Of a DNA stretch of 64,000 nucleotides, positions 42,485 through 50,530 are shown piece by piece (position 1 is the stretch's first letter; every line of letters starts with the position of its first letter). This DNA comes from Clostridia bacterium (GTDB lineage: Bacteria > Bacillota > Clostridia > Christensenellales > Pumilibacteraceae): positions 1 through 64,000 of the forward strand of contig JAAVYI010000032.1 in the NCBI GenBank assembly GCA_022791055.1, given 5' to 3'. The notes beneath the pieces were generated by a model, which did not search any database, was not told the DNA's origin, and saw only the letters and a program-made list of their open reading frames with translations. The position numbers and the translations under genes are program-made.

Positions 42485-43276
42485 TTAAGCCCGTTTTCGC
42501 TCACGCTTGTACGGCGCGGCTTTTTTGGCGGTCTTTTTGGTCGCCTCGACGCTACGGCTCAACGCTTCCATTAAGTCGAGCGCGTGCGGCGGCGGCGCCT
42601 CGTCGGGCGTTGCGATCTCGCGGCCGGCCACTTTGTCTGCGATCGCTTTTTCCACCCGCGCGCGGTAGCCGTCGGTATAGGCTTGCGCGTCGAAGCGCCC
42701 GGTCATGTTGTCGATCAGCGTTTTGGCCAAGGTCATTTCCTTTTCGTCCGGCGTCGTCGCCGCGGCCGCTGCGTTGACGGCCACCTCGTCGGCAAAGTGT
42801 AACGTGTTCAATCGCATTTTACCGCCTGAAGCAAACAGCGCGACGACCGCCTCTTTGGTCCCCAGTACCGTTTTGGCAATGCCGACCGTCTTTTCCTGCT
42901 GCATGGCGCCGACCAACAGTGCAAACGCTTTTTCGCCGCCCGTCGGCGCAACATAGTAGGCCTTGTCGTACAGAACGGGGTCGATGTCGGCGATCGGCAC
43001 AAACTGTTCGATCTCGATCGTCTTGTCTTTTTCCGACTTGAGTTTTTCAAAATCCTCGTCCTCGAACACGACGTACTTGCCCTTTTCGTATTCGTAGCCT
43101 TTGACAATCTCGTCGTTTTCGATCTCGCCCACCCCCGGCACCGTTTTTACGTATCGCACGCGCTTATGCGTTTCCTTATGCAACAGATTGAAACCGATGT
43201 CGCGGCTTTTGACGGCCGGCGTCAGCGAAACCGGAATATACACCAGTCCGAACGCGATCGATGTTTTGATCGGCAT
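42485..43276 (-). CDS. ku: Ku, non-homologous end-joining DNA-end-binding protein
   Basis: Homodimeric DNA-end-binding protein, 263 residues. 'IAFGLVYIPVSLTPAVKSRDIGFNLLHKE' opens the family fold and 'ALLVGAMQQEKTVGIAK' and 'MTLAKTLIDNMTGRFDAQAYTDGYRARV' follow; the C-terminus is the usual basic tail. It recruits LigD for joining; no ligD is in the window. ATG with GGAGG upstream. It follows the DNA glycosylase gene with 31 bp between, so the two DNA-repair genes form a unit. Confidence 0.93.
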   Translation of the reverse strand: MPIKTSIAFGLVYIPVSLTPAVKSRDIGFNLLHKETHKRVRYVKTVPGVGEIENDEIVKGYEYEKGKYVVFEDEDFEKLKSEKDKTIEIEQFVPIADIDPVLYDKAYYVAPTGGEKAFALLVGAMQQEKTVGIAKTVLGTKEAVVALFASGGKMRLNTLHFADEVAVNAAAAATTPDEKEMTLAKTLIDNMTGRFDAQAYTDGYRARVEKAIADKVAGREIATPDEAPPPHALDLMEALSRSVEATKKTAKKAAPYKRERKRA

Positions 43277-43307
43277 ACTACCCACCTCCGCGGTTAGTAT
43301 GCTTCTT

Positions 43308-43784
43308 CTACCGGGATAGTATGTCGTGTAATGCCGCTTTCCACTGCGCGTCAACGTCCTTGACGCTTGCATTGAGCGGGCTGGTCGACGGCAGATACAG
43401 CGGACGAACCGCGTTGAACTTGCGGCAATATTTTTCCGACGCGCGGCCGTTACACACGACGGCGCGGATATGCGGATACGTTTTCAGCAGTCCGTCGACG
43501 TCGTTGCCGATGACGTCGGTCATCGTCGCGTCGAGCGAGCCGGTGCGCCTACAGACGGCCGCCGCGTCCCAAAGGGCGATACCGTTTACGCGGCACAGCG
43601 CAATGCGGTCGGCATAGTCGGTCGAATAGGATTGCGAAAAAAAATCGAACAGAATGTGCCAAAAGCGGTTGCGCGGGTGCGCGTAATACTGGGCGGCGGC
43701 AAGCGAGACGCGCCCGGGCATCGAGCCGAGAATAAGCAGGCGGCTGTTCGTGTCGACGATCGGTTGCAAGGAATGTAGCAGCAT
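43308..43784 (-). CDS. DNA-deoxyinosine/uracil glycosylase
   Basis: 158 residues of the G/U-mismatch glycosylase-like family (DNA-deoxyinosine glycosylase). It opens 'LLHSLQPIVDTNSRLLILGSMPG' and has 'YYAHPRNRFWHIL' near residue 38 and a C-terminal 'LYLPSTSPLNAS', all family features. The start is the ATG at 43784, aligned with the family N-terminus; it has no Shine-Dalgarno sequence and lies only six nt behind a -10 box. It removes deaminated bases, and is grouped with ku. Confidence 0.87.
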   Translation of the reverse strand: MLLHSLQPIVDTNSRLLILGSMPGRVSLAAAQYYAHPRNRFWHILFDFFSQSYSTDYADRIALCRVNGIALWDAAAVCRRTGSLDATMTDVIGNDVDGLLKTYPHIRAVVCNGRASEKYCRKFNAVRPLYLPSTSPLNASVKDVDAQWKAALHDILSR

Positions 43785-43790
43785 ATGTAG

Positions 43791-43819
43791 AGTATACACC
43801 GATCGCGGCAAAAAGTCTA
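43791..43819 (-). promoter_or_regulatory. SigmaA-like promoter of the glycosylase-ku unit
   Basis: TAGACT (43814-43819), 17 nt, TATACT (43791-43796) on the minus strand, with the gene's ATG only six nt further on. Suggests a leaderless transcript. Confidence 0.7.
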
Positions 43820-43854
43820 CAGTTCGTCGGCACATTTTCACGTGCGCGCGCATA

Positions 43855-43860
43855 TATAAT
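43855..43860 (+). promoter_or_regulatory. Candidate -10 box of murI
   Basis: TATAAT three nt before the GTG of murI. The matching -35 is poor. If used, the transcript would start at or just past the start codon, so either the box or the start codon is placed wrongly. Confidence 0.35.
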
Positions 43861-43863
43861 GGA

Positions 43864-44574
43864 GTGAATGCTTTAAAACAAAATCCGATCGGCGTGTTCG
43901 ACAGCGGCGTCGGCGGGCTGACTACGCTCGAAACCCTGCAACAGCTTCTCCCGCAAGAAAACTTCCTCTATGCGGCCGACTTCTCCCACGCGCCTTACGG
44001 CACCAAATCGCGGGACGAGATCATCGTGCGGGCAGAGGCTTGCGCCATGCGTTTGATCGCCGAAGGCGCCAAAGCGATCGTAGCGGCGTGCAACACGGCT
44101 ACGGCCGCCGGGATCGAAACGCTGCGCGCGCAGTTCGACATGCCGATCGTCGGCGCGGAGCCGGCTTTAAAACCGGCTTGCGAAGCGCCGAACGTCCGCA
44201 GCGTACTGGTCATGCTGACCCCTGCGGCCGCCGCGCAACCGAAATTTCGCGCGCTGACGGCCGAATTTCCCAACGTCGACATTCGGCTTTTGACCGTGCC
44301 GACGCTGGCCGCCGACGTCGAAAGCCGCATACACGACCGCGACGCCCTGCGCGCGCTGACGTTCCGCACGCTCGAAGGCGCGCCCCGCTGCGACGCCGTC
44401 GTTTTGGGGTGTACGCATTACGTATACTTGCGCGCTTTTGTCGAAGAGTTTTTCGAGACCGTGCCGGTATTCGACGGCAACGTCGGCATTGCGCGGCGCG
44501 TGCGCACGTTGCTCGATCGGCGCGCGCTGTTAAACGACGACGGCCGCGGCCGCGTGCGCTTTCTCGCGCTGTAA
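43864..44574 (+). CDS. murI: Glutamate racemase
   Basis: Makes D-glutamate for peptidoglycan. 236 residues. 'PIGVFDSGVGGLTTLETL' opens the family; the two catalytic cysteines are in 'VAACNTATAAG' near residue 77 and 'VLGCTHYVYL' near residue 183. The only possible start near the conserved N-terminus is GTG at 43864, without a usable ribosome binding site. It is divergent from the glycosylase gene and convergent with gpr. Confidence 0.92.
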   Translation: MNALKQNPIGVFDSGVGGLTTLETLQQLLPQENFLYAADFSHAPYGTKSRDEIIVRAEACAMRLIAEGAKAIVAACNTATAAGIETLRAQFDMPIVGAEPALKPACEAPNVRSVLVMLTPAAAAQPKFRALTAEFPNVDIRLLTVPTLAADVESRIHDRDALRALTFRTLEGAPRCDAVVLGCTHYVYLRAFVEEFFETVPVFDGNVGIARRVRTLLDRRALLNDDGRGRVRFLAL

Positions 44575-44583
44575 CGGGCAACT

Positions 44584-45339
44584 CTATCCGACGAACACGG
44601 CGTTGAGCGCGGCAGCGATCACTTCGGCGCAGTCGTCGACCAAAACGTCGATGTCTTTGGGTGTAACGATCAAGCCGTCGACCGCCGCGGGATCGCCGCC
44701 CGCTTCGGCAACGATCGTCGAGGCGTACACGACGAGCGGCACGCCGATCGACAACACCGGCACGCCCAGCGTATCGCGGTCGAGCCGCGTGCGGTGGTTG
44801 GCCACCCCGCTGCCCGGGGTGATCCCGGTGTCGGTAAACTGAAACGCCGCGGCCAGTCGCGCAGTCGCCGACGATGCCAAGCTGTCGATCGCTACCACCA
44901 AATCGGGGCGGACGCGGGCGGCTGTACCGGCGACAATGTCGGCGCTCTCGATCCCCGTAGCGCCCAGTACGTTGGGCGTGATCGCGCACAGCTCGCTGTC
45001 GTCTACTGCCAAGTGCCGCGTGACGATCAGTCGCCGCGCGCAGCGGCTGCCCAAAGCGTCGGCGGTCATCAGCGGATTCCCGAGGCCTGCGCACAGGCAT
45101 TTGTGGCTTGCGGGTTTGAGTTCCTTGAGCACATCGGCCAGCGCGCGCACGAGGCGCGGATATTCGCCGCGGTCGCCGCGCACGATGATATCGGTCTCAA
45201 CGGTCGTGTAGCGCCCGGCCGGTTTTCCCAGTTTTTCGGCCAACGCAGCGTCTACGGTGATGTCGGTACGCTTGATACGCTCCCCGACTTTTTTGCTTAC
45301 AGACGGCGCAAATTCGACCGCCATATCCGAATTGTACAT
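44584..45339 (-). CDS. gpr: GPR endopeptidase (spore germination protease)
   Basis: 251 residues, the aspartic-type protease that degrades small acid-soluble proteins during germination. 'GRYTTVETDIIVRGD' and 'LCAGLGNPLMTADALGSRCA', 'GTAARVRPDLVVAIDSLA' and 'TPGSGVANHR' are family segments. ATG at 45339 with GGGAG in front. This is strong evidence that the organism forms spores. It is shorter than the ~370-residue Bacillus enzyme, as in many Clostridia. Confidence 0.92.
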   Translation of the reverse strand: MYNSDMAVEFAPSVSKKVGERIKRTDITVDAALAEKLGKPAGRYTTVETDIIVRGDRGEYPRLVRALADVLKELKPASHKCLCAGLGNPLMTADALGSRCARRLIVTRHLAVDDSELCAITPNVLGATGIESADIVAGTAARVRPDLVVAIDSLASSATARLAAAFQFTDTGITPGSGVANHRTRLDRDTLGVPVLSIGVPLVVYASTIVAEAGGDPAAVDGLIVTPKDIDVLVDDCAEVIAAALNAVFVG

Positions 45340-45435
45340 AGATTCTCCCGACAAAACAGTACCCGACCGCACCCCACGGATACAACGGTCGATAAAGATA
45401 ATAAGATTTTAGGCAAAAATTTCTGTTTTAATCAC

Positions 45436-45464
45436 TTGCTTTTCAAATTAAACTGTGATAAAAT
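45436..45464 (+). promoter_or_regulatory. SigmaA promoter of rpsT
   Basis: TTGCTT (45436-45441), 17 nt, TAAAAT (45459-45464), 40 nt before the GTG start, leaving room for the AAGGAG site. Confidence 0.78.
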
Positions 45465-45506
45465 AAGGAAGTTAGCGAAAAAACATTTAGAACAAGGAGA
45501 AAAACT

Positions 45507-46094
45507 GTGCCTAATATTAAGTCCGCAAAAAAGCGCGTGTTGGTCATCCGCAAAAAGAATCTCGAAAACAGAATGATCCGCACCCAAATGAACAACGCCA
45601 TTAAAAAGTTCAACAACGCCATCGACACCCTCAATCTCGAGGAAGCCGACAAGCTGTTGCCCGCCACGATGTCGACCATCGATAAAGCCGTCTCCAAAGG
45701 CGTCATTCACAAGAACCAAGCCGCCAACAAAAAGTCGGCGCTTTCCAAACGTTTGTCCGATGTGAAGTCGGGCAAGCTGGTTATCAGCATCAAGAAGGAC
45801 AACAAGACGATCGCCGCCGAAAAGGCGCGCGCCGCGCAGGAGGCTCGCGCCGCCATCAAAGCGGAGAACGCGCGCAAGGCCGCCGAACGCCAGGCCGCCA
45901 AGATCGAGGCGGAAAAGGCCAAGGCCGAAGCGGAGAAACCGGTTAAGAAGACCAAGGAAAAAGCCCCGAAGGCCGAAAAGGCAGAAAAAGTCGAAAAGAC
46001 CGAAAAGAAAGCCCCTGCCAAGAAAACGACCAAGAAAAAAGAAGAGCCGGCTAAAGAAGCGGCTCCCGCAACCGAAGAGCCGAAAGCGGAATAA
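45507..46094 (+). CDS. rpsT: Ribosomal protein S20 with long charged C-terminal tail
   Basis: Small-subunit protein that binds 16S rRNA. Residues 1-~88 match S20 ('PNIKSAKKRVLVIRKKN', 'IHKNQAANKKSALSKRL'). Residues ~100-195 are an extra tail made almost wholly of K, E and A, absent from ordinary ~87-residue S20. GTG start with AAGGAG upstream; own promoter at 45436-45464 and terminator at 46117-46149. The tail has no gap or frameshift, so it is part of the protein. It could be a disordered extension; the function is unknown. Confidence 0.93.
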   Translation: MPNIKSAKKRVLVIRKKNLENRMIRTQMNNAIKKFNNAIDTLNLEEADKLLPATMSTIDKAVSKGVIHKNQAANKKSALSKRLSDVKSGKLVISIKKDNKTIAAEKARAAQEARAAIKAENARKAAERQAAKIEAEKAKAEAEKPVKKTKEKAPKAEKAEKVEKTEKKAPAKKTTKKKEEPAKEAAPATEEPKAE

Positions 46095-46116
46095 TTTTTC
46101 CTTTCCGATCACGACG

Positions 46117-46149
46117 ACCGCCGCCCACATAACGGGGCGGCGGTTTTTC
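46117..46149 (+). terminator. Rho-independent terminator of rpsT
   Basis: ACCGCCGCCC (46117-46126) pairs with GGGCGGCGGT (46135-46144) and is followed by TTTTTCTTATT. Confidence 0.93.
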
Positions 46150-46234
46150 TTATTCCTGCGCGGCAAAAACGCGGCGCGATGACCGTATTTTGACAAAATG
46201 CGCCCTGCCCTATTCGATTGCTTCCGTCAACGTG

Positions 46235-46263
46235 TTGACTTTGGCGCGCTTTTGTTGTATGCT
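46235..46263 (+). promoter_or_regulatory. SigmaA promoter of a leaderless small gene
   Basis: TTGACT (46235-46240), 17 nt, TATGCT (46258-46263); the ATG of the next gene is only six nt behind the -10. Confidence 0.8.
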
Positions 46264-46269
46264 ATAGGT

Positions 46270-46641
46270 ATGAAACTGTTGAACGACATCAATCAATCGA
46301 TCGAGATCGAAAATAAATCTTCGCACGCCGACCGCCTGTTTAACGGGTTGTCGCTGACCGGCAGCCTACTGGCTTGCGCGCTGCTACTCGGCGCGCTGAT
46401 CACCTATGCCGTCGACGTACAGTCGGGACTGATCGCCTTTGCTTGCGTGTTTTATCCTTTAGTCGTGTTTGAAATCGTCGCGTTCGTGTTCGGCATTCAG
46501 GAGCTGGTGCGCAATCGGTATTTCACTTCGATCCTGTCGGTGTCGCTCGCCTCGGTCGTGCTTTTAGGCACGGTCGCATTTCTGATCTTGCAAGGCGTCT
46601 ATTTCGGCGGCGTCGCCGTGTTCCCGTTTTTTCATATGTGA
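46270..46641 (+). CDS. Small integral membrane protein
   Basis: 123 residues. Three or four hydrophobic segments (about residues 26-48, 54-78 and 90-116) after a soluble 25-residue N-terminus. No family recognised. The ATG has no Shine-Dalgarno sequence and lies six nt behind the -10 box, so the message is probably leaderless. It is bounded by terminators on both sides and so is monocistronic. Confidence 0.7.
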   Translation: MKLLNDINQSIEIENKSSHADRLFNGLSLTGSLLACALLLGALITYAVDVQSGLIAFACVFYPLVVFEIVAFVFGIQELVRNRYFTSILSVSLASVVLLGTVAFLILQGVYFGGVAVFPFFHM

Positions 46642-46653
46642 CCCGGAAATACC

Positions 46654-46690
46654 AAAAAGTCTCCGACAAAAAGCAGTCGGAGACTTTTTT
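46654..46690. terminator. Bidirectional terminator
   Basis: AAAAAGTCTCCGAC (46654-46667) pairs with GTCGGAGACTTTTTT (46676-46690). It serves the small membrane-protein gene and the convergent lysC operon. Confidence 0.94.
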
Positions 46691-46716
46691 ATTTTTGCTG
46701 ATACAGGCGGAGACGC

Positions 46717-48051
46717 CTACTCTTCATGCTCCTCGAACTCTGCGTATAGGGCGCGAATGGCGTTTTCGTAATCAGCGTCCTCGACGGCGATGATGACGTT
46801 ATATTCGCTGCTGCCCTGGTCGATCATGCGGATATTGACGCCCGCCTTATAGAGGCCTTGGAAGATGCGCATCGCAGTACCCTTTTTGCTGCGCATACCG
46901 TGACCGACAACGGCGATCAGCGACAGATTGCGCACCAACTCGATGCGGTCGGGACGGCAGTCGAGCCGCAACTCCTCCAAAATCTCGTTGGTGACCGATT
47001 CGGAAGCCGCCTCGAAAATGACCGTCAGCGTGTCGATGCCGCTCGGCATATGCTCGAACGAAATGTTGTGCCGCTCGAGTACGCTCAGCACCCGCCGACC
47101 GAACCCGCATTCGTTGTTCATCATCTGCTTTTCGAGGTGTACGGCGGTAAAATTCTTTTTGCCGGCAATGCCGGTGATCGTACTCGCTCGGCGTGTATAT
47201 TCGCCGCTCAAAAATTTGTTGGTGGCGACGATCATCGTACCCGGCGCTTCGGGGCGGAACGTGTTGCGCACGCGAATGGGAATATCGCTTTTGCGCACCG
47301 GAAAAATCGATTCGGGGTGCAAAACGTTTGCGCCCATGTACGACAGCTCGCGCAGTTCTCGATATGTCAGCATTTCGATGACGCGCGGATTTTCGACGAT
47401 GCGCGGGTCGCAGGTCATAAAGCCGTCGACGTCCGTCCAGTTCTCGTACACGCTCGCGCCGACCGCACGCGCAACGATCGCGCCCGTCACGTCCGACCCT
47501 CCGCGCGAAAACGTTTTGATCATGCCGCCGTGCGTCTGGCCGTAAAAGCCGGGAATGACGGCGCCCTTGCCGACGCGTCGCAAGACGCGCGCAGTCAGTT
47601 CGTTGGTCAGTTCGGCATCGAACGCGCCGTCGTCGTCGAACTTGACGATGTCTTTTGCGTCAATAAACGTATAGCCCAAGTACGCGGCCATGACGATCGC
47701 GGAAAGATATTCCCCGCGCGAGGCGGCATAGTCCTCGCTCGCGCCGCCGTCGATGTCGTATGCGATCTGCTTGAAATACGGCTGTAAATCGACGTCGCAA
47801 CCGAGCGCGTCGACAATATCGGTAAAGCGCTTTTCGACGCGGGCAAACGCCTTCTCGAAATCACCGCCCGCCCTGCGCGTGCGGTAGCAGTCATACAGCA
47901 GATCGGTCACTTTGGTATCGCCGGCCGCGCGCTTACCCGGCGCAGACACGACGACAAAACGCGCCAAAGAATCGGCCGCAACAATATCGCGCACTTGGCG
48001 CAAGCTGTCGGCGTTGGCCATCGACGTCCCGCCGAACTTTAAAACTTTCAC
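46717..48051 (-). CDS. lysC: Aspartate kinase
   Basis: First step of the aspartate-family pathway (lysine, methionine, threonine). 444 residues: kinase domain opening 'KVLKFGGTSMANADSL' with 'GFYGQTHGGMIKTFSRGGSD' and two C-terminal ACT domains (from ~315) for feedback control. GTG start with GGAGGAG nine nt upstream. It is last in the cdaA-DUF1015-lysC operon. The effector amino acid is not predicted. Confidence 0.95.
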   Translation of the reverse strand: MKVLKFGGTSMANADSLRQVRDIVAADSLARFVVVSAPGKRAAGDTKVTDLLYDCYRTRRAGGDFEKAFARVEKRFTDIVDALGCDVDLQPYFKQIAYDIDGGASEDYAASRGEYLSAIVMAAYLGYTFIDAKDIVKFDDDGAFDAELTNELTARVLRRVGKGAVIPGFYGQTHGGMIKTFSRGGSDVTGAIVARAVGASVYENWTDVDGFMTCDPRIVENPRVIEMLTYRELRELSYMGANVLHPESIFPVRKSDIPIRVRNTFRPEAPGTMIVATNKFLSGEYTRRASTITGIAGKKNFTAVHLEKQMMNNECGFGRRVLSVLERHNISFEHMPSGIDTLTVIFEAASESVTNEILEELRLDCRPDRIELVRNLSLIAVVGHGMRSKKGTAMRIFQGLYKAGVNIRMIDQGSSEYNVIIAVEDADYENAIRALYAEFEEHEE

Positions 48052-48055
48052 TTCT

Positions 48056-49246
48056 CTAGTCTCCTCCGCCGCAATCGATCCGCGCGGCCTCCATGTAGTA
48101 ACGTTTTTCGTCGGCTTCCCCCATCGAGAACGTTTTGCGCGGGAGAATGCCGCGCGTAGCTACATAGGGAAACAACTCCGATTTCTGAATCGCCGGCATT
48201 GCCAAGCCGATCTTGCCGGCAGCCGCGCCTTTTTTAAGTTCCGACACGCCGTGTACGTAGTCGACCGCGCCGCCGTGTTCGGCCAAATAGCGGTCGATAA
48301 ATTCCTGGCTGACGCGCACCGCCTCGACCGCGTTCAAAGGGATCGAGACCTTCACCGTGCCGCGCGGGGTATACAACAGCGTATGTCCTTCGCCGGCGAT
48401 CGACGCGCGGAACGCATCGATAAAACCGCCGTCCACGTCGAGTAAACGGTGGATCGGCTCGAACACCAACCCTTCGTCATAGATGTTGACCACCTCAACG
48501 AGCGCATACTCGCTGACCGGTAAACCGTCTTTTCTGCGGGCTTTCAGGCACGCTTTGGCCGTCGCCAAAGAATGATTGCCGTCGCCGACCAAAAACAGCA
48601 GCGGCTGGCCGTACTTCATTTCGGAATGCCGTTTGAGCCACTCGAAAGCGACCGTAACGGCGTCGGGATTGCTGACCGCGCTGCCTGTGATATGCCCGCC
48701 GTTCATATTGAGATCGGTGTCGTACAGCGTGTTACCTTTGCGCACCGTGCCGAACACCTTATCCGCAGGATCGTCGATCAGCAGCATGACGTGCGGCAAC
48801 TCTAAAGGGGCAAACTTGCGGATCTTGACGCGCGGCGGAATGCGCTCGGCGATTGTCCCCTCCGTCGCGCGGATCAGCGCGTAATTGCCCGGCGCGTATT
48901 CGTAGTCGTCCAGTCGGATCTTGAGTACCAATCCCTTGCGCTTGCGGCCGTAAGCCGTGGTACGCTCGGTCAAAACGGGCGTGTCGATCCGACGGAAAAG
49001 CCCTGCGGCAAAATACTCGCGCATACCGGCCGCAGCCTCCCCGATACGCGTTTCGCAGTCGGGGCTGTTTATGTAACATTCGGGCAAAATCATTCTGAGC
49101 GTGCTGGGGGCATCGCCGACGAGCGCGTCCAACCGTTTCCAGTAGTTCGGGTCGGACGTGTATTGGTCGCAAGCGACGACCGCCCATTTATACAAATCGA
49201 TCTTCCGATCGGGCAGCAGAATGCCCTTGTAAGAAATCGGGACCAT
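48056..49246 (-). CDS. DUF1015 family protein
   Basis: 396 residues with the family motif 'LLFLVGDGNHSLATAKAC' near residue 220 and opening 'ISYKGILLPDRKIDLYKWAVVACDQYTSD'. The biochemical role is unknown; a kinase-like fold has been suggested. ATG adjoins the stop of the CdaR-like microprotein (TAAATG), so the two are coupled. It lies four bp before lysC. Confidence 0.87.
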   Translation of the reverse strand: MVPISYKGILLPDRKIDLYKWAVVACDQYTSDPNYWKRLDALVGDAPSTLRMILPECYINSPDCETRIGEAAAGMREYFAAGLFRRIDTPVLTERTTAYGRKRKGLVLKIRLDDYEYAPGNYALIRATEGTIAERIPPRVKIRKFAPLELPHVMLLIDDPADKVFGTVRKGNTLYDTDLNMNGGHITGSAVSNPDAVTVAFEWLKRHSEMKYGQPLLFLVGDGNHSLATAKACLKARRKDGLPVSEYALVEVVNIYDEGLVFEPIHRLLDVDGGFIDAFRASIAGEGHTLLYTPRGTVKVSIPLNAVEAVRVSQEFIDRYLAEHGGAVDYVHGVSELKKGAAAGKIGLAMPAIQKSELFPYVATRGILPRKTFSMGEADEKRYYMEAARIDCGGGD

Positions 49247-49384
49247 TTACAACAGTCCCACCGATAAAACCCAAAGCCCGACCGCGGTGATGATGGCCGT
49301 CAGCTTTAAACCCCAGTTGCGGATAAATATAAAATGCAACGCGCGCGCAAAGCGATTTTTCTTTTTCTTTTCGGTATTCGGCAT
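49247..49384 (-). CDS. CdaR-like 45-residue membrane microprotein
   Basis: 45 residues: a basic N-terminal region (MPNTEKKKKNRFAR) and one hydrophobic helix in 'NWGLKLTAIITAVGLWVLSVGLL'. This is like the N-terminal membrane anchor of CdaR/YbbR, the regulator that follows cdaA in most Firmicutes, but the YbbR domains are missing entirely. ATG with GGAGG nine nt upstream; stop TAA directly before the DUF1015 ATG. Position immediately behind cdaA supports the identification. It could be a truncated relic or a minimal CdaA partner. Confidence 0.7.
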   Translation of the reverse strand: MPNTEKKKKNRFARALHFIFIRNWGLKLTAIITAVGLWVLSVGLL

Positions 49385-49416
49385 GACCGCGTTCCTCCCG
49401 TTCTCGTTATAAAGTC

Positions 49417-50271
49417 CTACACTCTGCTTTTTTTCTTTTTCTTGCCCTCTGCCGTCGCTTTCAGGCCGTAGACCTGTTCGAGCATATCGGTCAGCATGGC
49501 CGCATCGTAGTAGCGTGTCAATTCGCCGTCCATGGCGGCCGAAATAACGCCTGTCTCTTCCGACACGATAATTGTCAGCACCTTGTAATTTTCGGTCACA
49601 CCGAGCGCCGCGCGGTGCCGCGTTCCCAGTTCTTTGTCCACGGTCGTGTTTTGGCTGAGCGGCAGAAAGCAGCCGGCCGCAACAATGCGGTTGCCGCGAA
49701 TAAAGACCGCGCCGTCATGCAGCGGCGCCTTTGTGTTAAACAGACACTCGATCAGCGGGCAACTCAGTTTGGCGTCGAGCATGGTGCCGCTCTCGATAAT
49801 GTGTGCGGGCAGCGCGGTCGGCGCGATAACGATCAACGCGCCTACGTCCTTTTTCGCCATGTTCAGCACGGCGCGCACGATGTCGTCGATCGCTTGGTGC
49901 AGTTCTTCGTCCGAACAGTCGTACTGCGTCGAGTACACTTCGTCCTTGTCTTTCGGGCTGGACAACCGCCATAAATTGCGCTTTAATTCCTGCGGGAACA
50001 TCAGCACGACCGCTAAGGTCACGATGACGACCGCATAGACCGTCAGCTTGCCGACCAAGGTAAACCCAAGCGCCGACGCCGACAAAACGGTTGCCACCAC
50101 CATAAAACCGATGATATACTTGATCAGACGACCGGCATTATTTCTCTTGAGAAAAGCAAACAGCACATACAACAATACGGCAATCAGCACCGTATCGATC
50201 ACCGACACGGCCGTATGGTTGGTAAACTTATCAACGATGTTATTCCGGAAGTTGTTCCAAAGCGTATCCAA
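49417..50271 (-). CDS. cdaA: Diadenylate cyclase CdaA
   Basis: Membrane enzyme making c-di-AMP. 284 residues: three hydrophobic segments in the first ~100, then the DAC domain with 'APLHDGAVFIRGNRIVAAGCFLPLS' and 'LGTRHRAALG' (DGA and RHR motifs). The C-terminus is K-rich. I place the start at the TTG at 50271, behind GGTGGAG; an upstream ATG lies inside the -10 box and is not expected to be transcribed. First gene of the operon including the CdaR-like peptide, DUF1015 and lysC. Confidence 0.93.
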   Translation of the reverse strand: MDTLWNNFRNNIVDKFTNHTAVSVIDTVLIAVLLYVLFAFLKRNNAGRLIKYIIGFMVVATVLSASALGFTLVGKLTVYAVVIVTLAVVLMFPQELKRNLWRLSSPKDKDEVYSTQYDCSDEELHQAIDDIVRAVLNMAKKDVGALIVIAPTALPAHIIESGTMLDAKLSCPLIECLFNTKAPLHDGAVFIRGNRIVAAGCFLPLSQNTTVDKELGTRHRAALGVTENYKVLTIIVSEETGVISAAMDGELTRYYDAAMLTDMLEQVYGLKATAEGKKKKKSRV

Positions 50272-50305
50272 GGCTATCTCTTCTCCACCAATACGATTCC
50301 CTTTC

Positions 50306-50334
50306 ATTATACATGGAAACCGTCGATTTATCAA
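50306..50334 (-). promoter_or_regulatory. SigmaA promoter of the cdaA operon
   Basis: TTGATA (50329-50334), 17 nt, TATAAT (50306-50311) on the minus strand. Expected start near 50299. Confidence 0.87.
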
Positions 50335-50458
50335 CAGTTTTGAGGCGTTTATTCAAATTTTCTCTGAAACCGCCCTCTGTTATACCCCGTTTGGGCGGCA
50401 AATTTGCCTTTTTCGCAAAACAAGTGCAAAATTTATTCATGAAATATTCATAAAGTAC

Positions 50459-50487
50459 TTGCAAAACACCCGATAATAGTATATAAT
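50459..50487 (+). promoter_or_regulatory. SigmaA promoter of a small membrane-protein gene
   Basis: TTGCAA (50459-50464), 17 nt, TATAAT (50482-50487), with the expected start about 35 nt before the ATG at 50531. Confidence 0.82.
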
Positions 50488-50530
50488 AGATATGATAGAA
50501 TCGACAGGAGCGGTCAACAGAGGTCATCAA

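Noticed and set aside
43832..43837. A -35 box for murI
   Set aside because: The bases 17 nt before TATAAT are ACATTT, a poor match, so only the -10 is reported and with low confidence.
50297..50307. ATG within TATAATG as start of cdaA
   Set aside because: The codon lies inside the -10 box, so it would not be in the message; the TTG behind GGTGGAG at 50271 is used.
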